Assembly (NCBI GenBank): GCA_016342655.1
Contig: JAEINL010000040.1
Span: forward strand, 1-32,708
DNA length: 32,708 nucleotides
Direction: 5' to 3'
Source: Sphaerochaeta sp.
GTDB taxonomy: Bacteria > Spirochaetota > Spirochaetia > Sphaerochaetales > Sphaerochaetaceae
The translations under genes were made by a program, and so were the position numbers. Below the pieces are notes generated by a model. The model did not search any database and was not told the DNA's origin. It saw nothing but the letters and a program-made list of their open reading frames with translations. Shown one piece after another: positions 16,505-23,389 of the stretch (position 1 is its first letter; each line of letters begins with the position of its first letter).

Positions 16505-17023
16505 ATGTTTTATACCCTTAGATTCAAACCAGAGCTGATAGCTGAGTATGCCGGCAACTATGAGTATTCTGTAAGTGAGATAGACCTTGCCCAGTATGCT
16601 CAAGAAATACAGGGGAGGGGCTATCTGACAAAAGCTAATCTGGAAAGAGTTGCCAAATGGAAATATCCAAGAAGTGCTGGCCATATTAGTAAAAACAGTG
16701 AAGAGTATGTTAAGGCCGTAACGTCAATGGCTTTACAGACTGACAATGAACAACTCAGAATAGAGTCTCTCACCCTTCTTGATGGAGTAGGCTTGCCAAC
16801 AGCTTCTGTCATCCTACATTTTTATCATGGCGATCGGTATCCAATTCTGGATTCAAGGGCTATATGGTCTCTTTCTTTAGATGATTCAGAGAAGGACTCT
16901 TTTGAATTCTGGTGGAACTATACAGTGATATGCAGGGCCTTGGCTACAGAAAACCATACTGATATGAGAACACTGGATAAGGCCTTGTGGCAGTATTCGA
17001 AAGAGAACCAAGAAAGCGAATGA
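16505..17023 (+). CDS. Helix-hairpin-helix DNA-glycosylase-like protein
   Basis: This 172-residue protein has a good ribosome-binding site (AGAGAGGAAACG before the ATG). Residues ~92-104 read LDGVGLPTASVIL, a helix-hairpin-helix. Some 18 residues further on, PILDSRAIWSL places an Asp where the HhH-GPD glycosylases (endonuclease III, MutY) have their catalytic Asp (VDTHIFRV in EndoIII). The EndoIII catalytic Lys after GVG is replaced (GVGLPTA), and there is no Cys cluster, so if it acts on DNA it would be monofunctional and lack an iron-sulfur cluster. The rest does not resemble well-known members, and the protein is shorter than usual (about 210 residues). A base-excision role is inference. 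Confidence 0.55.
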   Translation: MFYTLRFKPELIAEYAGNYEYSVSEIDLAQYAQEIQGRGYLTKANLERVAKWKYPRSAGHISKNSEEYVKAVTSMALQTDNEQLRIESLTLLDGVGLPTASVILHFYHGDRYPILDSRAIWSLSLDDSEKDSFEFWWNYTVICRALATENHTDMRTLDKALWQYSKENQESE

Positions 17024-17077
17024 CAGCTCAGTCCCATGCTCTCAATAAGCAGGAAAGGGATGTTACGACTCCACCTT

Positions 17078-17458
17078 TCATTCCCCACCGAAGTACCGGA
17101 GCGTACCGAACACAGAGAACCCATCAGGAAGGTCGTAGGCCATCCTCAGCGAGGCATCAAGGATTGAACCGCTGAAGGAGTATGTTGCCCCGTTGAAGAA
17201 CGAGGAGTTGGCATACGAACCAGCAATGTCAGCACTTAGAGTCAGCCCAAAGGGGAAGCTGTATTCACTGTACAGGGCTAAAGCAGGCACAACCCCTACG
17301 TTTTGGGTGACATAGGCATCAGAGCCATCAAGAGGGAGGAAACGGATGGATACATTGCGGATCTGAAGAGCAAGACCAACACCCAGTATTGCATTGTCAT
17401 ACTTGCTGAGGAGGTGAGGGTGATGCTGAGTAAAAGTATAAATAGTCTGTTTTTTCAT
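17078..17458 (-). pseudogene. Remnant of an outer-membrane beta-barrel-like protein
   Basis: The frame gives 127 residues starting MKKQTIYTFT, which resembles the start of a signal peptide, but the hydrophobic core is missing. The sequence jumps to alternating beta-strand-like stretches (ALALYSEYSFPFGLTLSADIAGSY, SGSILDASLRMAYDLP) and ends soon after TLRYFGG. Barrel-like sequence seems to continue in another frame to about 17020. This fits an outer-membrane or surface protein that has lost its signal peptide by deletion and its end by frameshift. The family is not recognised. GAAGGA lies upstream of the ATG. Confidence 0.4.
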
Positions 17459-17538
17459 AGGGGGTCCTTCAATAAATTGTATTGTATACAACTATATGGG
17501 GAATTTTAAGATTGCCAATTAAATGGTAATGAATATTA

Positions 17539-18762
17539 CTAAAGAATACGGTTACATTGAATATTTTTTGCTGCATAGAAGCCAAGCAGGATATACGCGC
17601 TGGTAAGAATGAAAACAGCCACAAAGCCTATTGTAGCTACCAAAACTCCTGCCAGGATTGGGTACAGGATATTCATGATCGAGCCAGCTCCTGCAAGTCC
17701 GGAGTACAGCGGGCGGTTTTCATTGGTAGATATTTCCAGCAATATTCCTGGGGCCAGAATCTGATAGAGGGCTAGGCTGCTTCCTGTCAGCAGGAATACT
17801 AGGGAGAAGGTCAGAGGTGAAGGGGAGGCGAGGACGGCAATCAGGGGGATTGCTGCACCCAAGCCGACAAAAAGATAGAGCAGTTTCCTATAGCGTTGTC
17901 CTTTGGAGAAAAAGGTCAGAAGAGTATTGGTCAGCAGTGATCCTGCCATCTGGACCAAGAGGAAGGTTCCCGTAAGACTGCCGTCTATGGAAAATCTGGT
18001 TCTCGCAAAGAGGATGAAGAACGGTATGGTGGAAAGGATGATCCCACTGGTATTGATGAGCAGGAGGTAGAGGCGCATGTTCTTGTCATTCTTGATAATC
18101 TGACCAAATGCAACAAATCTCTTGCCTAAGGAGAGTTTTTCCTGCTTGGGGGCATCCTCCTCCTTGATCATCCAGAACCCGATAGTCGCTAAGGCGAGCA
18201 GGCCTCCTGCAAGCAGGAATAGGGTGGAGTAGTTCTTGGGGTAGGTAAGATTTGATAGGATGACCTTCACCAGGAGGGCAGAGGCAATGACGCCTACACT
18301 AGAGATGAGTTGTTTGATTGTAAGAAGGTTTTTTCTCCTTGCTGGTTCTATAGTTCTTCCTAGGATATCTGTGTAGGAGATGTTGGCAAAGGCTCCACTG
18401 AAGGAGAATATGGTCATCAGACCAAGGATAGTCCAGACCTTCCAAAGGCCAGCTCCAGAAAGCGTACGTAAGAAGATGCCCAATACTATGAGGGCTGTAA
18501 CCCTCAGGTATATGCCTGTAAGCAGAGCGGGCTTCTTTCTTCTGAGTGGGTAGATGATGCCAGCAAAGAGCAACTGCATGAAACTTGTGCCTCCAATCAT
18601 AATGGAGGAAAGGATTCCCATATGTAGTGATGTTGCACCGCTTTCCGCAAGCATGTTCGGTACGACTGTGTTGATGTCAATAAAGTTCATGGTCAGGGCT
18701 AAAAACAGTGCATGCACGAGGAATGCTGTGTAATTGCGTTTCTGTATCTGTTGCGTATTCAC
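17539..18762 (-). CDS. MFS transporter
   Basis: This 407-residue integral membrane protein has about 12 hydrophobic segments in two halves, joined by a charged loop around residues 190-225 (MIKEEDAPKQEKLSLGKRF). A GTG start at 18762 is preferred: AAAGGA lies eight bases upstream, and the MFS gene starting at 22096 has a closely similar leader (AAGGATTGA before ATGAATAC). The longer frame to 18810 has no such site. Short basic loops such as YPLRRKKPALL between TM2 and TM3 fit the major facilitator superfamily. The substrate cannot be told from sequence. It shares general style with the 20846-22096 transporter but not obvious close identity. Confidence 0.8.
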   Translation of the reverse strand: MNTQQIQKRNYTAFLVHALFLALTMNFIDINTVVPNMLAESGATSLHMGILSSIMIGGTSFMQLLFAGIIYPLRRKKPALLTGIYLRVTALIVLGIFLRTLSGAGLWKVWTILGLMTIFSFSGAFANISYTDILGRTIEPARRKNLLTIKQLISSVGVIASALLVKVILSNLTYPKNYSTLFLLAGGLLALATIGFWMIKEEDAPKQEKLSLGKRFVAFGQIIKNDKNMRLYLLLINTSGIILSTIPFFILFARTRFSIDGSLTGTFLLVQMAGSLLTNTLLTFFSKGQRYRKLLYLFVGLGAAIPLIAVLASPSPLTFSLVFLLTGSSLALYQILAPGILLEISTNENRPLYSGLAGAGSIMNILYPILAGVLVATIGFVAVFILTSAYILLGFYAAKNIQCNRIL

Positions 18763-19051
18763 GGTATCAATCCTTTGTTTGAATATACTCAATTTTGGTC
18801 CGACATCCAATGTTGGAGTATTTCATAATGGTGCTATCAGCGGTACAGTGTGCTTGTTATCATAGGAATTTTCTAAGGAACTTTTTGCCAGTTCTCTTAG
18901 AAAACTCTATACTAGTGACACATATTCTTTGTTGGAAACAAAAAGATTGTGAAACAGTGTATGATAGAGTATCATTAAAAACAGAAATAGGGGGTGCTTT
19001 CTCTCTTGGATTATAGGTGTTTATGAAAAAAAATTGTGAAAAGGAGTAGTG

Positions 19052-19525
19052 ATGAATACGCAAGAACTGAAAGAAAAGTTGCAAAAATATACCATTGGCT
19101 ATCTAATTGCCATGGTTGTCATCTTTGTCGTTGTCCTCATTGGGGTTCAAAGCCCCGGGCTGAAAACAGGAGCACTCATTCTTACTGTTGTAGTTTTTTC
19201 AGCCCTCATTTTCCTGCAATGGAAAAAGGCCAATGCAGCTAAAACAGAGGATACACCTTCTATTCCGGCAGGAAAGGTCGCCCCTGCTCCTCAAGTGAAG
19301 GAGACACCCAAGGCCGAAGAGAAGCCTGTTGCCAAACCTGTGGCAAAGGAACCTGCTAAAGCCGAAACAAAGCCTGTTGCCAAACCTACGGCAAAGGAAC
19401 CTGCTAAAGCCGAAACAAAGCCTGCTCCTAAGGCTCCAGCTAAAAAACCTGCAGCCAAACCCAAAGCCAAGTCCACCACTACCACGAAGAAAGCTCCTGC
19501 TAAGAAAGCACCTCCAAAGAAGTGA
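19052..19525 (+). CDS. Two-helix membrane protein with Lys/Ala/Pro-rich tail
   Basis: This small protein of 157 residues has AAGGAG five bases before the ATG at 19052; GTG at 19049 is an alternative. Two hydrophobic helices, roughly residues 14-34 and 39-56 (IGYLIAMVVIFVVVLIGV and GALILTVVVFSALIFL), are followed by about 95 residues made almost only of Lys, Ala, Pro, Glu and Thr. The tail contains a perfect-looking tandem repeat of 16 residues (KPVAKPVAKEPAKAET, 48 bases, starting at 19322 and 19370) and ends in histone-H1-like KKAPAKKAPPKK. The tail should be extended and strongly positive at its end, so it could bind DNA, RNA or anionic polymers near the membrane. No family function is known to me. 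Confidence 0.7.
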   Translation: MNTQELKEKLQKYTIGYLIAMVVIFVVVLIGVQSPGLKTGALILTVVVFSALIFLQWKKANAAKTEDTPSIPAGKVAPAPQVKETPKAEEKPVAKPVAKEPAKAETKPVAKPTAKEPAKAETKPAPKAPAKKPAAKPKAKSTTTTKKAPAKKAPPKK

Positions 19526-19554
19526 CAAGCAGACCCTCAGGCAGGAAAAACACA

Positions 19555-19590
19555 AAAGGAACCGGTTCACTCTGGTTCCTTTGTCCTTCT
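19555..19590 (+). terminator. Hairpin after the Lys/Ala/Pro-rich gene
   Basis: AAAGGAACC (19555-19563) pairs perfectly with GGTTCCTTT (19574-19582) around a ten-base loop, 30 bases after the stop codon. The following tract (GTCCTTCTTTG) is only moderately T-rich, so termination strength is uncertain. Confidence 0.55.
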
Positions 19591-19741
19591 TTGTAGCAAT
19601 GTCTTTCTCCTAGGATATCTATATAATCTAGAGTGGAAGATATAACCGTCTGTTCAATCCCTGTTTTCAGAGAATATCTCAAGCATAAGGCAATCCCTCT
19701 CTTTCGTGTAACTGTAGGTTGCATCAATATGCAATGTGTTA

Positions 19742-19899
19742 ATTCCCCAACGAAGCGAGAGTAGCACAAGCATTACCATGGGTCCATTACCGAGCGAGTG
19801 GCGGGAAAGCAAGGTGAGATACGTGAGCCCCTTGGGGCGGAAAAGGAGGCAACGCCTCCTCTTTCCAGGGCTTGCCCTGGGGTATTGATACCTTTCATT
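19742..19899 (+). repeat. 158-bp dispersed hairpin element, intact copy A
   Basis: This copy is nearly identical to 27577-27734, has the same length, and is partly shared by 4153-4200. The 3' half holds four consecutive hairpins: GCCCCTTGGGGC (19827-19838), AGGAGGC-AAC-GCCTCCT (19844-19860), CCAGGGCTTGCCCTGG (19865-19880) and GGTATTGATACC (19881-19892). Read as plus-strand RNA, the first and third can form CUUG tetraloops. It lies just upstream of the prenyltransferase gene. Its nature (MITE, REP-like sequence or RNA) is unknown. Confidence 0.85.
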
Positions 19900-19951
19900 A
19901 TTGCCACCTTTGTGGTTTTCTGGTTTTGGTATGGATAGAGTACGTAGGATA

Positions 19952-20869
19952 ATGCTACTCTCTGGTATGAATTTTACCCAATTTTTACGAATCGTTGAGA
20001 TTCGCACCAAGATAATCAGCATGGGAACCTTTGCATCGGGTACCCTCTTTGCCCTCTACACACAGGGTACCCTAAGCCCTGGCCTCGTGTTGCTCATGGC
20101 TATTGCCACGCTGTTTGTCGATATGGGGACTACCGGATTCAACAGCTATTTCGATTATCGTAATGGAACCGACAGGCAAGAGACAAACTGTGAAGACGAT
20201 AAGGTGCTGGTCTATCAGGGCGTGAAGCCCTCGCTTGCTCTTCTGGTCAGTCTGTTGCTATTTGGTGCGGCCGGGGCTTTAGGCCTTGTCTTGGCCTATC
20301 TGACGAGTTGGAAACTCTTGGTGGCTGGGGGTATCTGCATGCTGGTAGGCTTTGCCTACACAGGAGGACCGTACCCTATCTCCCGCACCCCCTTCGGGGA
20401 GCTGTTCGCAGGCTTCTTCCTAGGTACGACACTTTTCCTCATCTCATATTTTGTGCAGACGGGAACAGTTGCGAAAGAAGCACTGCTAGCATCGCTGCCT
20501 TTCTTGGTGTTGGTAGGCATGATCCTTTCAGTCAACAACAGCTGTGACCGCATCAGCGATGCCCAGGCCGGGAGAAGAACCCTTACGATCATACTGGGAA
20601 AGTGGGGTACCACCTTCTTGCTGGGCCTTGAAGCCCTGCTAGTCGTTGCGTTGTCTGTACTGCTCTTTGTTTTGGGAATCTATCCCTTACTCCTGCTCAT
20701 AGCCCTTGTTCCTTGTTTCCTGTTTGGTGCAAGTGAATTCAGGGCGATGGTACAGAGAGGATTTTCCAACCAGACCAAACAGGGCAATATGGGCTCTATC
20801 GGACGGGTCTATCTTGTCTTCAGCCTCTGTTTTGTCCTAGGGCTTCTACTCGAGCACCTGCTCATCTGA
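19952..20869 (+). CDS. UbiA-type prenyltransferase, MenA-like
   Basis: This integral membrane protein of about 305 residues has around eight hydrophobic helices. It carries both Asp-rich motifs of the UbiA superfamily, which bind the Mg-diphosphate of the prenyl donor: NSYFDYRNGTDRQ in the first half and CDRISDAQAGRRTL in the second. The overall look is closest to MenA, which joins a polyprenyl chain to 1,4-dihydroxy-2-naphthoate in menaquinone synthesis, but no other quinone genes are nearby, so the substrate is uncertain. The start at 19952 has TAGGA just upstream; ATG 19967, the more usual-looking N-terminus, and ATG 19901 are alternatives. Its end overlaps the convergent MFS gene by 24 bases. 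A copy of the hairpin element lies just upstream. Confidence 0.75.
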   Translation: MLLSGMNFTQFLRIVEIRTKIISMGTFASGTLFALYTQGTLSPGLVLLMAIATLFVDMGTTGFNSYFDYRNGTDRQETNCEDDKVLVYQGVKPSLALLVSLLLFGAAGALGLVLAYLTSWKLLVAGGICMLVGFAYTGGPYPISRTPFGELFAGFFLGTTLFLISYFVQTGTVAKEALLASLPFLVLVGMILSVNNSCDRISDAQAGRRTLTIILGKWGTTFLLGLEALLVVALSVLLFVLGIYPLLLLIALVPCFLFGASEFRAMVQRGFSNQTKQGNMGSIGRVYLVFSLCFVLGLLLEHLLI

Positions 20870-22096
20870 CGTTTGTGAGTAATCCATCTGGTTGACAGGC
20901 TTCTTGATGGTAGTTGCATAGAGGGTATTTGCCAATCCTAGAATAGCAGAGAGGGTGAATAGTACCTCAATGCCCAGCTTCTCCCAGATGAGTCCGCCTA
21001 GAAGGGCAATTATTACACTGATGAGGTGATTGACCGAGATGCCAGTGGTGATGGTGGAAGTCATCTCCTCTGGTGTTGAGGAAAGGTCCTGGACATAGAC
21101 ATTGGTTGCCATGCTCGCCAGTGAGATGACTGAGTCAAGGACAAAGTTAATGCATACTACTATGAAGGCGATATGCATGGGAAAAAGACGATGAGCAAAC
21201 CCATAGAAGAAACAGACGACTATGAGAATGAGTGTGTCACCAATCATGATGGTCTTGTATCCAAGACGGTCAATGAGGCGTCCGATAAGAGGGGAGAGTA
21301 TCATCCCAAAGGCTGCACAAATGGCCAGAAGAAAGGCTATTACAGAGGTGTCTGCCCCATAAAACAGGATAAGGACATAGGGGGCAAAGGTCAGAAATAT
21401 CTGCTTCCTAGCCCCATAGAAGACTTCCAACATATAATACTTTGAGAATTTCCTGTTGAAGTATATCCTGCTTCTCTTCACACTCTTGCCCTGGTCTCTC
21501 ATGGTGAAGGCGATCAGTGAAGCAAGTAGCAGCAGCACAGCTGCTATGATGAATACTACCCTAAAGCCTGTTATTGCACCTTTTGGGATCCCCATGGCTC
21601 CAAAGAGCAGAAACAGGCCGGTTACGGTCAAGAACCCAAGGATATTTCCCCCATGGCTGAGGCTTGAGGAGATACCCAGTGAGGCTCCCCCCTTGCCCTT
21701 GTTTGCCAGATTCAAGGCGAGAGAGTGTTTCATCGGCATGAGGATATGCTCACCTGTGCTGAAGATGACCATGCAAAGGATTACCATGACCTTGGAGGTA
21801 CCCAGCAACAGGATGCCGACCACTCCTGAGAGCATTATGGCTGTGCCTATTTTGAATACCTTGGTTTCACTGAAACGATACATGGCCGCAAGGATAAATA
21901 TGAGCAAAAGGCCGGGGATTTCCCTAAAGAATTCCACGATACCCCGTTCAAACTTGGTTATTTGTACGATTTCTGCCAGATAGTTGTCCTGAACCCCACG
22001 GTACACACCGTAGGCGAGTCCTCCGAAGAGTATGGACAATAGGAAGGGACGGATCTTCATGCCTTTTCTATAGATGTCTTGTGTCCGGGTATTCAT
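20846..22096 (-). CDS. MFS transporter
   Basis: This 416-residue membrane protein has about 12 hydrophobic segments and a basic central loop (MRDQGKSVKRSRIYFNRKFSKYYML, near residues 200-224). The PLIGRLIDRLGYKTIMIGD loop is a clear major-facilitator signature (G-x-x-x-D-R-x-G-x-K) between helices 8 and 9. The ATG at 22096 is preceded by AAGGATTGA. It converges with and slightly overlaps the prenyltransferase gene. No substrate is suggested by the sequence. Confidence 0.85.
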   Translation of the reverse strand: MNTRTQDIYRKGMKIRPFLLSILFGGLAYGVYRGVQDNYLAEIVQITKFERGIVEFFREIPGLLLIFILAAMYRFSETKVFKIGTAIMLSGVVGILLLGTSKVMVILCMVIFSTGEHILMPMKHSLALNLANKGKGGASLGISSSLSHGGNILGFLTVTGLFLLFGAMGIPKGAITGFRVVFIIAAVLLLLASLIAFTMRDQGKSVKRSRIYFNRKFSKYYMLEVFYGARKQIFLTFAPYVLILFYGADTSVIAFLLAICAAFGMILSPLIGRLIDRLGYKTIMIGDTLILIVVCFFYGFAHRLFPMHIAFIVVCINFVLDSVISLASMATNVYVQDLSSTPEEMTSTITTGISVNHLISVIIALLGGLIWEKLGIEVLFTLSAILGLANTLYATTIKKPVNQMDYSQTSDEQVLE

Positions 22097-22261
22097 GCGC
22101 TCAATCCTTAGCTGGTAATTGGTATCTGTCCTACCGACTATGTGCGTATTTTTGTTCGTATGTCAATTGCTATGTGTCAAATCAAGCGACCGAAGTGGTT
22201 GGCAGATCATACGAGGCACTACCAAGGTAATCCCCTTGTTTGAACCATATACAATAATGAA

Positions 22262-22567
22262 CTTTCTCCAAAGGGTGCAACCTCTACCATTAAAATCACA
22301 GCACATGTCTGCCCAAAATTGTTTTCAGCTATCCGCAAGTCTTTTCTAGAAGGTGATATGCCCAAGGCCCAAGCCTTGCAGTACACCCTCAATGATTTTA
22401 TTGAGACTCTGGTTGGTCAGGGGATCTTCTCTACAACCAAGTATTGTATGGAATTGCAAGGCCTTGAGATAGGGCCCTGTAAAAAGCCTTTTGAAGGGCT
22501 TATATCTGAGAAAAGGGAAATGTCAAAACAGCTTTCCACAAGATTGAGAGCTATCTCTAGGGTCTGA
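22262..22567 (+). pseudogene. C-terminal remnant of a DapA/NanA-family lyase
   Basis: The frame from about 22262 reads LSPKGATSTIKITAHVCPKL, continues with SAIRKSFLEGDMPKAQALQ and ends KPFEGLISEKREMSKQLSTRL. These match the last third of dihydrodipicolinate synthase/N-acetylneuraminate lyase-type class I aldolases (GA-STAN-P-L, GD-KA--LQ--L, K--ME--G---GPC--PF). The catalytic Lys domain and start are gone, and no ribosome-binding site precedes it, so it is a remnant of a ~300-residue gene. The following SDR gene could have been its pathway partner, since sugar-acid and amino-acid operons often pair the two, but this is inference. Confidence 0.75.
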
Positions 22568-22578
22568 AACTTGACCAC

Positions 22579-22621
22579 ACGAGCCTCCTGACGTAGGGTA
22601 GACCTACGACAGGAGGCTCGT
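22579..22621 (+). promoter_or_regulatory. Perfect hairpin enclosing the SDR ribosome-binding site
   Basis: ACGAGCCTCCTG (22579-22590) and CAGGAGGCTCGT (22610-22621) form a perfect 12-bp stem. Inside it, CGTAGG and CCTACG make six more pairs around a five-base loop. The right arm contains AGGAGG and ends one base before the ATG at 22622, so in mRNA the site would be fully paired. TTGACC at 22571 with a weak TAGGGT 17 bases later could start transcription inside the hairpin, in which case the palindrome would be a DNA operator instead. Confidence 0.7.
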
Positions 22622-23389
22622 ATGTACAAGAAGTTCGGATCAGATCTACAGGGGAAGGTGGCACTCATCACTGGAGCCAGCAAAGGCTTGGGACTTGGGC
22701 TGGCCAAGATCTTTGCCCAGGAAGGGGCTAAGGTAGCCGTAGCATCACGAAATATCGTACAACTAGAGAGCCTCTCTCAAGAGATCAGGGCCTCAGGTGG
22801 CATCTGTGAGCCATTTTTCCTCGATGTCAGGGATGTCTCCTCCATCAATGCCTGTGTAGAGGAAGTGGAGCTGAAGATGGGTGGCATCGATATCCTGGTG
22901 AATAACGCGGGTATGGGAAACCCTATTCCTGCAGAAAAGATTACAGAACAGGATTGGGATTGGATGATGGACTTGAACCTCAAGGGAACCTTCTTCTGTT
23001 GCCAGGCTGTAGGCATTAGGATGCTCGGACGTGGCAAGGGAAGGATTATCAACATCAGCAGCCAGGCTTCTGTTGTTGCCATACCCCAAGAGGTTGTCTA
23101 CTGTGCTTCCAAGGGTGGGGTAAATATGCTTACCAAGACCCTTGCCGTTGAGTGGTCTGGAAGGGGCGTCACGGTCAACGCAGTAGGTCCCACCTTTATC
23201 CGTACCCCGGGTACCGCCCAGAGGCTTGAAGACCCCGAGTTCCTAGCAGGCGTACTGTCCAAGATACCAAGGGGTAGGGTAGCCACCATTGAGGATGTTG
23301 CATCGTCTGTGCTCTATCTCGCCAGTGATGGGGCTGACATGGTCACAGGAACGCTTCTGTTGGTCGATGGAGGTTGGACAGCCCTCTAG
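22622..23389 (+). CDS. Short-chain dehydrogenase/reductase (SDR)
   Basis: This 255-residue classical SDR has the NAD(P)-binding TGASKGLGLGLAK (about residues 17-29), DVRD (near 69), NNAG (near 93), the catalytic Ser in NISSQAS (about 146), Y-CASK with catalytic Tyr/Lys (about 159-163) and a C-terminal GTLLLVDGGWTAL. The overall pattern resembles gluconate 5-dehydrogenase and other sugar-acid or polyol dehydrogenases; the exact substrate is not set. The ribosome-binding site AGGAGG lies within the preceding hairpin. Its last four bases (CTAG) are shared with the stop codon of the convergent helicase gene. The upstream DapA-family remnant may be a former operon partner. Confidence 0.85.
   Translation: MYKKFGSDLQGKVALITGASKGLGLGLAKIFAQEGAKVAVASRNIVQLESLSQEIRASGGICEPFFLDVRDVSSINACVEEVELKMGGIDILVNNAGMGNPIPAEKITEQDWDWMMDLNLKGTFFCCQAVGIRMLGRGKGRIINISSQASVVAIPQEVVYCASKGGVNMLTKTLAVEWSGRGVTVNAVGPTFIRTPGTAQRLEDPEFLAGVLSKIPRGRVATIEDVASSVLYLASDGADMVTGTLLLVDGGWTAL

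Noticed and set aside
19654-20022. Minus-strand open frames through the 158-bp elements (also 27222-27647) that share an MVML...LSLRWGI stretch
   Set aside because: The shared residues only reflect the shared DNA repeat; the frames start and end in unrelated sequence and have no start signals.
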